Positions 40,349-47,667 of a stretch of 52,573 bases of DNA are shown piece after piece (within the stretch, counting starts at the first letter, position 1; each line of letters begins with the position of its first letter). The stretch is from positions 1 to 52,573 of the forward strand of contig JAPLAA010000063.1 of the NCBI GenBank assembly GCA_026393475.1, read 5' to 3'. A program made the translations under genes and the position numbers. The notes under the pieces were generated by a model. It saw nothing but the letters and a program-made list of their open reading frames with translations. It ran no database searches and was not told the DNA's origin. Source of the DNA: Actinomycetota bacterium. GTDB lineage: Bacteria; Actinomycetota; Acidimicrobiia; Acidimicrobiales; Ilumatobacteraceae.

Positions 40349-41722
40349 TCACTCGTCGGCGAACCAGCTGCCGTGGAAGCCGTGCGGGATGCGCTGCGGC
40401 AGCGGCACGGTGGCGATCGGCGCGGCGTTCATGTCGGCCGCGTCGAGCACGACGAAGCTCGACGAGTTCGAGCTCGTGTCGTACAGGTAGGTGACGAGGT
40501 AACCCTCGTCCTCACCGGCCGCATCGCTCGCCGGGACGAACACCGGCTCGCCGCTCATCATCGTCGGACCGAAGTCGTGCGTCGTCCGCTGACCGGTCTG
40601 CAGGTCGTACTTCATCACGTTGGTCGGTGCCGTCTGGCTGTTCGGGTCGGCGCCGTGGCGGGGCCCCACGGCCCAGCCGTAACGGTTCAGCAGGCCGGTG
40701 CGGCGGTCGTCGATGCGCGGGAAGGCGTGCGACACGTCGTCGAGCTGCTCCTCGGTGACCTTGCCCGTGGTGAGGTCGAACGCCCACCGGTGCATGTAGC
40801 ACGGCTCGAACTTGTCGGCGCCGCCCTTCCACATCGACGCGTGGCGGCCACCGTCGAGGTACACGGTGTTGCCGTCCGCGCTCTCCCACGCGTTCATGAT
40901 GTGGAACACGTAGCAGAGGTCGACGTCGAACCAGCGGGGCTGCTCGCCCTGGCGGGCACGGTCGCGGTGCAGCAGACCGATGCGAGCGCCGTAGCTCTCG
41001 CGCCACTGGAACGGCATGCCACCCTGGATCGCGAGGTCGAGGTCGAACACGACCGGCATGTCGAGGAAGATCGCGTAGTTCCGGCTGAGCGCGAAGTCGT
41101 GCACCATCGTCGGCCCGGCCACCTCGATCGGCTGGCTGTGGATCAGATTCCCGGCGGCATCGGCCACGTGGTACGTGACGAAGGGAGCGGAGATCAGCTC
41201 GTAGCCGAAGAAGTGCATCTCGCCGGTCTCGGCGCACGTGTGCGGGTGGGCGGTGAACGGGGTGGCGAGCTTGCCGCCGAAGTCGTACGGGCCGAGCGTG
41301 TCGAGCTCGGGCGAGATGACGTTCGGGAGGCTGCCCTCCTCGAGGGCGAAGATCGTGCCCGCGTGACGCACGACATGGGTGTTGGCGAGGCCGACGGTGA
41401 GATCCATCGTGCCGGTCAGCGCATCCATGCGATCGGCGCCGGCGAGGGCCTTGGTGCGCACCCAACGGTTGCGGTACCACTCGGCCTTGCCGTCACGCAG
41501 CCGGATGCCGTGCAGCATGCCGTCGCCCGCGAACCAGTGCATCGTGGGGCCGTGCATCGGGTTGGCGCCGTTGCGGAAGTAGCGGCCGTTCAGGTCGGTC
41601 GGCAGGCTGCCGGTCACGGGGAGGTCGAAGGCCTCGATCTCCTCCATCACCGGCGCGTAGTTGCCGCGCATGTGGAACGGGAGCCGGGCGTCGGTCGTGG
41701 TGTCGTCATCGAGTGCCGTCAT
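40349..41722 (-). CDS. carotenoid cleavage oxygenase
   Basis: A 457-residue seven-bladed propeller oxygenase. The four Fe(II)-binding His are placed as in the family: TAHPHT, MVHDFAL, VFHIMNAWE and the C-terminal HGFHGSWF. The N-terminal GSLPTDLNGRYFRNGANPMH is also typical. The enzyme cleaves a carotenoid or a stilbene/lignin-type double bond with O2; the substrate is unknown. ATG 41722 is used; an ATG 8 codons upstream has no support. It is divergent from the MDR reductase. Confidence 0.9.
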   Translation of the reverse strand: MTALDDDTTTDARLPFHMRGNYAPVMEEIEAFDLPVTGSLPTDLNGRYFRNGANPMHGPTMHWFAGDGMLHGIRLRDGKAEWYRNRWVRTKALAGADRMDALTGTMDLTVGLANTHVVRHAGTIFALEEGSLPNVISPELDTLGPYDFGGKLATPFTAHPHTCAETGEMHFFGYELISAPFVTYHVADAAGNLIHSQPIEVAGPTMVHDFALSRNYAIFLDMPVVFDLDLAIQGGMPFQWRESYGARIGLLHRDRARQGEQPRWFDVDLCYVFHIMNAWESADGNTVYLDGGRHASMWKGGADKFEPCYMHRWAFDLTTGKVTEEQLDDVSHAFPRIDDRRTGLLNRYGWAVGPRHGADPNSQTAPTNVMKYDLQTGQRTTHDFGPTMMSGEPVFVPASDAAGEDEGYLVTYLYDTSSNSSSFVVLDAADMNAAPIATVPLPQRIPHGFHGSWFADE

Positions 41723-41832
41723 GTCCGAAGCCTTGCACAAGGTCACAACCGATGTGGACGCGGAGCGAGGAACCGACTCGGGCAGGCGCCTGCTGAGGAC
41801 CCGGCCAGCGTGATGTGCGACGATTCGCCGCC

Positions 41833-42843
41833 ATGGCCACCAACGGTTCGAACACCCGTGTCGTGCTCGCCCGTCGCCCCGAGGCGACCGCGACCCCCGA
41901 CTGCTTCTCGGTCGAGACCCTGCCGCTCGAGCCGCTCGACGCCGGACAGATCCGCGTCGCCGTCGAGTACGTGTCGGTCGACGCCGGCACCCGCACGATG
42001 CTGCGCGGCGAGGGCTTCCACGCCCAGGTCGCCCTCGGTGGGGTCATCCATGCCACAGGCGTCGGCCGGGTCATCGAGACCACCGATCCGGCGTGGCCCA
42101 TCGGCCAGGCCGTCCGCGGTCGCCTCGGCGCCCAGACCATCGCCACCGTCAAGGCGTCGGGGCTCACCCGTGTCGACGACTCGGTCGGCTCGCTGAGCCT
42201 CCATCTCGGGCCGTTGGCCGGCTCGACGGGCGTGACCGCATGGGTCGGCGTGCGACACATCGGCAAGGTCGTCGCCAGCGACACCTTCGTCGTGTCGGGC
42301 GCCGCCGGCGCCGTCGGCTCGATGGCTGGCCAGATCGCGAAGCTCGACGGCGCCCGGGTGATCGGCATCGCCGGAGGACCGGCCAAGTGCGCACATCTCG
42401 TCGAGCACCTCGGGTTCGACGCAGCGATCGACTACAAGAACGACGACGTCCGTGCCCGGCTGCGCGAGCTGTGCCCCGACGGTGTCACCGTGTTCTTCGA
42501 CAACGTGGGCGTGCCGATCCTCGACGACGTGCTCGACAACCTCGCCATGGGAGGTCGGGTCGTCATCTGTGGCGCAGTGTCCCAGTACGACCACATGGAC
42601 CGGGTGGAAGGCCCGTCGCTCTACCTGCGTCTCGCTGAGCGTCAGGCGACGATGGCCGGCTTCGCCTACTTCCACACCCCGGAGTTGATCGAACCGGCGA
42701 CCGCCGAACTGACCGCATGGGTCCGCGACGGCGTGGTGTCGCTCCCGGAGACCGTGCTCGAGGGCATCGAGCGCTACCCGGAGGCCCTGCAGTTCATGTT
42801 CGAGGGCGGCAACGTCGGCAAGCTCCTGGTGAAGGCGAGCTGA
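41833..42843 (+). CDS. zinc-independent MDR NADP(H) oxidoreductase
   Basis: A 336-residue protein of the leukotriene B4 dehydrogenase/curcumin reductase branch. The GroES-like domain is followed by the Rossmann region with TFVVSGAAGAVGSMAGQIAK (AxGxVG motif), VIGIAGGPAK and FFDNVGVPILDDVL. No zinc ligands of alcohol dehydrogenases are present. It reduces the double bond of enones or similar electrophiles with NADPH. ATG 41833 is preceded by GACGAT 8 nt upstream. Convergent with the M24 peptidase. Confidence 0.88.
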   Translation: MATNGSNTRVVLARRPEATATPDCFSVETLPLEPLDAGQIRVAVEYVSVDAGTRTMLRGEGFHAQVALGGVIHATGVGRVIETTDPAWPIGQAVRGRLGAQTIATVKASGLTRVDDSVGSLSLHLGPLAGSTGVTAWVGVRHIGKVVASDTFVVSGAAGAVGSMAGQIAKLDGARVIGIAGGPAKCAHLVEHLGFDAAIDYKNDDVRARLRELCPDGVTVFFDNVGVPILDDVLDNLAMGGRVVICGAVSQYDHMDRVEGPSLYLRLAERQATMAGFAYFHTPELIEPATAELTAWVRDGVVSLPETVLEGIERYPEALQFMFEGGNVGKLLVKAS

Positions 42844-42868
42844 CCCGACGCACGCCGCGCCTCCGGCA

Positions 42869-43990
42869 TCAGGCGATGGTGACGAGGGCGTGGTTCGCGT
42901 GGTTCATCGACAGCGGGCCGGCATCGGTGGCGACCACGATGTCCTCGAGGCGCATGCCCCACTTGCCGGCGACGTAGATGCCCGGCTCGACGCTGAACGC
43001 GTGGCCCGCCTCGATCGGCTGGTCGTTGCCTTCGACCATGTACGGATCCTCGTGGGCCTCCATGCCGATGCCGTGGCCGGTGCGGTGGATGAAGTACTCG
43101 CCGTAGCCCGCATCCGCGATCACGGCGCGAGCCGCACGATCGACGTCCTGGCACGCCGCGCCGACGACGCCGGCACGAACCCCGGCGGCCTGCGCTTCGT
43201 GCAGCACCGCATAGGCCTCGGCCACCTCGGCGGTGGGTTCGCCGGTGAACACGCAGCGGGTGATGTCGCTGCAGTAGCCGGCCATCGTGCCGCCGAAGTC
43301 GGTGAGCACGATCTCGCCCGCGCGGATCACCCGATCGCCGGCGTGGTGGTGCGGTGACGCTGCGTTCTCGCCGGCGGCGACGATCGCGAAGTTGACGACG
43401 TCGTGGCCCTCGGCGATGAGGCGGGCCGAGATGTCGGCCGACACCTGTGCCTCGGTGCGGCCGACGAGCGCGATCTCGCCGGCGTGCAGCTGCGCGGCGA
43501 CACGGTCGGCCGCGGCACCCGCGGCCTGGAGCGCTGCGATCTCGGCCGCGTCCTTGCGGGTACGGAGGGCGTTCATCACCTCGACGCTGCGCACGTAGCG
43601 CGTGCCGCTCGTGGGCCAGTGACCCAGCAGGTCGACGAGGAATCGCGCCCACATCGTGTCGCCGACGGCCGCGACGGCGGGCGTGCCGGCCAGCTCGGCG
43701 ACGATCCCCACCGGGTCGTCGGTCTCGTTCCACGGCCGCAGCGAGAACACGCCCGGCTGCTCGGCGACGCGCGGTGCCTCGAGCCGCGGGATCACCAGCG
43801 TCGCTTCACCGTCGCGGGGCACCACCAGCATCGTGAGCCGCTCGAGCGGCATCGCCTCGTAGCCGCTGAGGTAGGGCAGGTCGCTGCCGACCGAGAGCAG
43901 CAGGACATCGACCCCGCGCTCGGCCATGACGGCACGGGCCCGACCGATGCGGTCGAGGAAGGTGGCGGTGCTGGCGAGGGCGCTGCTCAT
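42869..43990 (-). CDS. M24 metallopeptidase, Xaa-Pro aminopeptidase-like
   Basis: A 373-residue protein. The creatinase-like N-terminal domain (1-140) precedes a pita-bread fold. The five metal ligands are visible: Asp in LTDFGGT, Asp in CSDITRC, His in HRTGHGIGMEAHEDP, Glu in SVEPGIY and Glu in RLEDIVV. This binds a dinuclear metal centre and removes N-terminal residues before Pro, or hydrolyses related bonds. Cytoplasmic. CAGAAT lies 6 nt before ATG 43990. It shares a palindromic intergenic region with the gene at 44083. Confidence 0.92.
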   Translation of the reverse strand: MSSALASTATFLDRIGRARAVMAERGVDVLLLSVGSDLPYLSGYEAMPLERLTMLVVPRDGEATLVIPRLEAPRVAEQPGVFSLRPWNETDDPVGIVAELAGTPAVAAVGDTMWARFLVDLLGHWPTSGTRYVRSVEVMNALRTRKDAAEIAALQAAGAAADRVAAQLHAGEIALVGRTEAQVSADISARLIAEGHDVVNFAIVAAGENAASPHHHAGDRVIRAGEIVLTDFGGTMAGYCSDITRCVFTGEPTAEVAEAYAVLHEAQAAGVRAGVVGAACQDVDRAARAVIADAGYGEYFIHRTGHGIGMEAHEDPYMVEGNDQPIEAGHAFSVEPGIYVAGKWGMRLEDIVVATDAGPLSMNHANHALVTIA

Positions 43991-44031
43991 GTGCCCATTC
44001 TGCCCCGACTGCGTACCCGCCCCACCGGCGT

Positions 44032-44048
44032 TGCGTAGTGACTACGCA
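44032..44048. promoter_or_regulatory. 17-bp inverted repeat, candidate operator
   Basis: TGCGTAGT-G-ACTACGCA is a perfect inverted repeat in the 92-bp gap between divergent genes. A second perfect palindrome, TCATCCGGATGA (44064-44075), lies 16 bp further, 7 bp before ATG 44083. Both look like regulator sites. Confidence 0.45.
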
Positions 44049-44082
44049 TCTGGCGCCGGGCCGTCATCCGGATGATGGACAC

Positions 44083-44712
44083 ATGGGAATCTTCAAAGCA
44101 CTCAAGGACGTCAAGAACGTCGTCTCCTCCTCCAACGGTGTCGGCGCGGACGCCGTCGTCGGTCGCGCACTCGTGCTCGATGCGAGCCTCGCCGGCATGG
44201 CGGTCAGCGTCGGTGTCGAGGAGTACCGGGTCGTGAACATGCGGCTCCAGGTGTTCGTCGACGGTCAGCAGGGCTACGTCACCGACTGCCGCCAGAAGGT
44301 GGAGGAATGGCGGCTCGGCCAGCTCGTCGGTCAGGCGTTCGCCGTTCGCGTCGACCGTCAGAACCCGATGCAGGTGGCCCTCGACTTCTCGACGGCCGCA
44401 CCGATCGTCACCATGCCCCGGCCCGCCGACGGAGTCGGCAGCGCGGCTGCGCTGTTGATGACGGGCACGCCTGCCGACGCGGTGATCGTGAGCAACAGCC
44501 CGCTCGGCCTGCGCACGTGGGATGGTCACGACATGTACCTGTTCACCCTGACGGTGATCCCGCCGAACGGTGCGCCGTATCAGGTGCAGGTGGGCAACCC
44601 CATGCCGGCGAACGCGCTGCCGTACGTGTTCCCCGGTGCACGGGTGCCCGTGAAGCTGGGTGTGGGGGCGAACGACCTCGCCATCGACTGGTCGATGGCT
44701 GCGACTCGCTGA
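44083..44712 (+). CDS. conserved-looking soluble protein with two repeated beta domains
   Basis: A 209-residue protein of unknown function. Two similar halves (about 25-107 and 115-205) each run through alternating beta strands and end alike: VRVDRQNPMQVALDFSTA and VKLGVGANDLAIDWSMA. No signal peptide or membrane segment. ATG 44083 follows GATGAT by 6 nt. The last codons (from 44681), including the stop, are the first unit of a five-copy tandem array, so the array arose from, or invaded, the 3' end of this gene. Confidence 0.65.
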   Translation: MGIFKALKDVKNVVSSSNGVGADAVVGRALVLDASLAGMAVSVGVEEYRVVNMRLQVFVDGQQGYVTDCRQKVEEWRLGQLVGQAFAVRVDRQNPMQVALDFSTAAPIVTMPRPADGVGSAAALLMTGTPADAVIVSNSPLGLRTWDGHDMYLFTLTVIPPNGAPYQVQVGNPMPANALPYVFPGARVPVKLGVGANDLAIDWSMAATR

Positions 44713-44990
44713 CAAGGGGTTCCGTCGGCGGGTCGCCGTGACACGGCCATCGACTGGTCGATGGCTGCAGCTCGCTGATCACGCGGTTCGATCAGCGGGT
44801 TGCGGCAAGAACGGCATCGACTGGTCGATGGCTGCGACTCGCTGACAGCGGGTTTCTGTCGGCGGGTCGCCGTGACAGGGCCATCGACTGGTCGATGGCC
44901 GCGACCCGCTGATCACGCGGTTCGATCAGCGGGTTGCGGTCAGAACGGCCATCGACTGGTCAATGGCTGCGACCCGCTGATCACGCGGTT
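44681..44990 (+). repeat. five-copy tandem hairpin array (~67-bp period)
   Basis: The core CCATCGACTGGTCGATGG (arms CCATCGAC/GTCGATGG) starts near 44682, 44748, 44815, 44882 and 44950 (periods 66-68). Each core is followed by GC.[GA]C[TC]CGCTGA. The intervening 36-37 bp alternate between two types: A with CGGCGGGTCGCCG, and B with CGCTGATC...GATCAGCG hairpins. The order is A, B, A, B, partial B. Unit 1 is the coding 3' end of the gene at 44083. Confidence 0.85.
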
Positions 44991-45053
44991 CGTCGGTAGG
45001 TGCACGGGCGAAGTCGGTGGAGGCAGGTTCCAGGGCTGGGTGAGAATGTGGCA

Positions 45054-45587
45054 ATGGGTTCGCTCTTGATCGTCACGGGTCCACCGGGCGCGGGGAAGTC
45101 CACCGTCGCCAAGCTGCTGGCGGACTCGACATCCCGGAGCGTTCTGGTCGCGGGTGATGCCTTCTTCGGATTCCTGGCGAACGGCGCCATCGATCCGTGG
45201 CTTCCGGAGTCGCACGAACAGAACACGGTGGTGACCAGAGCTGCCGGCAAGGCGACGGGCGAGTTCGTGGCCGGCGGGTTCGCTGTGGTGTACGACGGCA
45301 TGATCGGCCCGTGGTTCCTCGACACGTTCGTCACGATGGCCGGCCTGACGGAAGTCGACTACGCGGTACTCCTGCCGACGGTCGAGGTGTGTCAGCAGCG
45401 CGTGGCAGCACGACATGGCCATGGCTTCACCGACATCCCGGCGACGGCATCGATGCACCGCCAGTTCTCCGAGGCTGAGCTCGAACAGCGACATCTCATC
45501 CGCGACCACGGCCAAACACCCAGCGAGACCGCCGACTCGATTCGCCACGCCTTGAGCACTGGCACGCTTCGTCGCGCCGCCCACTGA
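45054..45587 (+). CDS. P-loop small-molecule kinase / AAA ATPase
   Basis: A 177-residue protein with Walker A GPPGAGKST (residues 9-17). The later region has VVYDGMIGPWFLDTF, a DxD-like strand end, and AARHGHGFTDIPATASMHRQF, a lid-like segment seen in shikimate/chloramphenicol-type kinases. Substrate unknown. ATG 45054 follows GAGAAT by 6 nt; GTG 45048 is an alternative. It lies just after the hairpin array in a stretch that looks less GC-rich than its surroundings and may be acquired. Confidence 0.75.
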   Translation: MGSLLIVTGPPGAGKSTVAKLLADSTSRSVLVAGDAFFGFLANGAIDPWLPESHEQNTVVTRAAGKATGEFVAGGFAVVYDGMIGPWFLDTFVTMAGLTEVDYAVLLPTVEVCQQRVAARHGHGFTDIPATASMHRQFSEAELEQRHLIRDHGQTPSETADSIRHALSTGTLRRAAH

Positions 45588-45606
45588 GCGCTCGTCGACG
45601 AGCGCT
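45587..45606 (+). terminator. 20-bp perfect palindrome after P-loop kinase
   Basis: AGCGCTCGTCGACGAGCGCT begins within the stop codon of the kinase gene. No T tract follows, but the position suits a terminator. Confidence 0.5.
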
Positions 45607-45712
45607 GCCTCGGTTTCGCCTGACCGTGCGAGCTGTGGACCGGCCCGGCCTCACCAGGGGTCGATGACCACGCCGATGACATGATCTGTGCCCTCCGTTG
45701 CCTTGCGATCGA

Positions 45713-45740
45713 GCGCCAGAGCGGGCACTCGGCGCTACCT
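45713..45740 (+). repeat. 28-bp imperfect direct repeat, left copy
   Basis: GCGCCAGA-N5-CACTCGGCGCTACCT. The same two blocks with the same 5-bp spacing recur at 47365-47392, flanking the FAD monooxygenase gene (23 of 28 positions identical). The rest of the 218-bp gap between 45588 and 45805 shows nothing else I can name. Confidence 0.6.
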
Positions 45741-45805
45741 GGCACTGCTTCAGACCCGACTGCCGGACCGTTCTCGACCCGCAGATCTCGGTTGGCACTC
45801 GATCG

Positions 45806-47329
45806 TCAGGTGCGACCGGCCAATCGTGCGAGCGCTGCGCCTAGGTCGTTGCTGTCCGTTGGTACCCCGACGGCTCGGAATCCGACGTAGCCGTCGGGGC
45901 GCACGAGCACCGCGCCAAGCGGACCGACCCCGTAGAGGTCGGGCCATTCGGGATGGTCGATCACGTGGACCCGAATCGGGATGTGCGATTCCCTCTGGAC
46001 GACGGTGTGCCAAGCGGTTCCTGCAGGGGTGGTGAGCAGAACGAAGCCGTCACCGAACAGATCCAAGGTCGAGACGACCCGGGCGTCGTCGAGCCATAGG
46101 TGAGGCGCTCGATGCCCGGGGCGGCCTGTCGGCAGATATGTACCCAGGGGGTCGAGGGCAGCCGGCGGTTGGCTCCCGTCAGGCACGACCGCCGATGACT
46201 CGTAGCTGGCGCCGAGCACGAGACCGTCGGTCTGGGCCGGAGGTCGAGCTGCTCCCAGGCTTGCTTGCACGGTCAGTTCCGCCACCGGCTGGCGTTCGGC
46301 TTCGTAGGTATCGAGGAGCGACTCGTCCGCCCAACCAGCCACCACGGCAGCAACCTTCCACGAGAGGTTGTCGACGTCGCCGATGCCGCAGTTCATCCCG
46401 AGCCCGCCGATCGGCGTGGTGACATGGGCCGCGTCGCCCACCAGGAAGGACCTGCCCACCCGGAAACGATCAGCAACGAGCGCGGTCGACTTCCAGAACC
46501 GGACTCCCGCGATCGCGAGATCGAGGTCGGGATCACCGATCGCCGTTCGAGCAAGACCGAGAAGTCGGTGCTCGGTGAACGACTCCTCCGAATCCACTGC
46601 CGGGTCGTACTCGTAGATCAGGCCCCAACGATCTCGATCGTTGTCCATGCCCAACAGCGTCGCTCCAGGGAGACAGCCGATTCGATACAGCACACTCGCC
46701 CGGTTGACGGTCCTGTCACGGAGGTCCGCGTCGATCACGATGCTCACGACGTGCGCCACGAGGCCGGGTCCATGCCGTCCAACACCCAACCGGAGTCGCG
46801 TTGGGCTGTGGGCACCGTCAGCCGCGACCAACCACGACGAGCGCACCGACCGTGGATGTCCCGAAGAGCGCTCCACCAACGACGCCGTGACACCGTCACC
46901 ATCGTCGTCAGCATCAACGAGTTCCCAGCCATACCGAATGTCGGCGCCTGCAGCGAGCGCGGCGTCACGCAGGACCACCTCTGCCACGTTCTGGAAACAG
47001 ATGAGCCGATCCGACGGGCTCGACGCCGAGGCACGGGCCGCTGATGTAACAAAGCGGTCGAACTTCGGTGCAAGCAGACTGTCGCCCACGAACACCGCGA
47101 CCTCCGATGGCGGCACCCCCACCTCACGCAACGAAGCCTCGGGTCCCCATCGGCGCATCAACTCCATCGTGCGCACCGTGATCCCGCGACCCCGCGGAAA
47201 GTCCATCGGGCTCTCATGCTTGTCGACCACAACACACCCAACGCCGAGATGTCGCAGCGCCAGAGCCATCGACAACCCCACCGGCCCGGCACCCACGATC
47301 AGTACATCACAGCGCTCAGCAACGATCAC
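45806..47329 (-). CDS. FAD-dependent aromatic-type monooxygenase (PheA/TfdB family)
   Basis: A 507-residue flavoprotein hydroxylase. The dinucleotide-binding motif GAGPVGLSMALAL is at residues 13-25, a DG motif at AADGAHSPTRLRLG, and the GD motif at FLVGDAAHVTTPIGGLGMNC. A C-terminal thioredoxin-like part is typical of phenol hydroxylase relatives. It would hydroxylate an aromatic ring with NAD(P)H and O2; the substrate is unknown. GTG 47329 gives the canonical N-terminus; the upstream ATG adds unrelated residues. Flanked by 28-bp imperfect direct repeats, in a region that looks acquired. Confidence 0.87.
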   Translation of the reverse strand: MIVAERCDVLIVGAGPVGLSMALALRHLGVGCVVVDKHESPMDFPRGRGITVRTMELMRRWGPEASLREVGVPPSEVAVFVGDSLLAPKFDRFVTSAARASASSPSDRLICFQNVAEVVLRDAALAAGADIRYGWELVDADDDGDGVTASLVERSSGHPRSVRSSWLVAADGAHSPTRLRLGVGRHGPGLVAHVVSIVIDADLRDRTVNRASVLYRIGCLPGATLLGMDNDRDRWGLIYEYDPAVDSEESFTEHRLLGLARTAIGDPDLDLAIAGVRFWKSTALVADRFRVGRSFLVGDAAHVTTPIGGLGMNCGIGDVDNLSWKVAAVVAGWADESLLDTYEAERQPVAELTVQASLGAARPPAQTDGLVLGASYESSAVVPDGSQPPAALDPLGTYLPTGRPGHRAPHLWLDDARVVSTLDLFGDGFVLLTTPAGTAWHTVVQRESHIPIRVHVIDHPEWPDLYGVGPLGAVLVRPDGYVGFRAVGVPTDSNDLGAALARLAGRT

Positions 47330-47364
47330 CCGGCCAACGTAATGCGACGTGAAACGCCGGGGAC

Positions 47365-47392
47365 GCGCCAGATCTGCCACTCGGCGCTACCT
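47365..47392 (+). repeat. 28-bp imperfect direct repeat, right copy
   Basis: Second copy of GCGCCAGA-N5-CACTCGGCGCTACCT, 36 bp upstream of the monooxygenase start. Confidence 0.6.
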
Positions 47393-47667
47393 CGCCGATC
47401 TCGCCGGAGAGCGCATGACGACGGCGCCACGAGCCGGCGGTAGGTGGCGGAACGTGGAGGGTGGCTTCTCTGTCGAGTTGTGGTCGCTGTACGACCACAA
47501 CCCGACATGGAACGCTCGGTTCCGGGTGCGCGTACCGGACGGGCGACCGAGCGGCGTCGTTCGGTCCGTATCTCGGCCGGGTTTCGGTTCCCTGCAACAA
47601 GAATCCGCCGAGATCCTGCCGACTCGATGATCGAGCGCCTCGGCGTCTCCGGTGCGTCGGTCGAGGG
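47393..47667. other. gene-free interval with two strong adjacent hairpins
   Basis: No convincing coding sequence lies between 47330 and 47667. Two structures stand out. At 47472-47506, 15-bp arms (GTCGaGTTGTGGTCG and its complement, one mismatch) enclose a 5-nt loop. At 47513-47553, CGCTCGGT/ACCGAGCG encloses an inner TCCGG/CCGGA stem. It may hold a structured RNA, or terminators for the GGDEF-EAL gene, whose stop is at 47668. Confidence 0.45.

Noticed and set aside
44660..44845. 61-codon frame inside the tandem array
   Set aside because: It only translates the repeat units in another frame (STGRWL repeats). No ribosome site or conservation sign.
44681..44990. CRISPR-like spacing (about 30-bp repeats with 36-bp spacers)
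   Set aside because: Spacers are not unique: they alternate between two related types. The first unit is the coding end of a gene and the repeat is a strong palindrome. No cas genes are near.
45688..46035. 115-codon plus-strand frame with TRRYLALL
   Set aside because: Mostly antisense to the monooxygenase gene and Arg-rich. Only the repeat-derived peptide is of interest, and it is reported as a repeat.
47472..47560. tRNA gene
   Set aside because: The paired arms do not form a cloverleaf and no T-loop TTCRA motif is present. No tRNA was recognised anywhere in the window.
47349..47630. 93-codon frame with WSLYDHNPTWNARF
   Set aside because: It overlaps the direct repeat and the two hairpins; the unusual residues come from the inverted repeats. 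No domain, no start signal.
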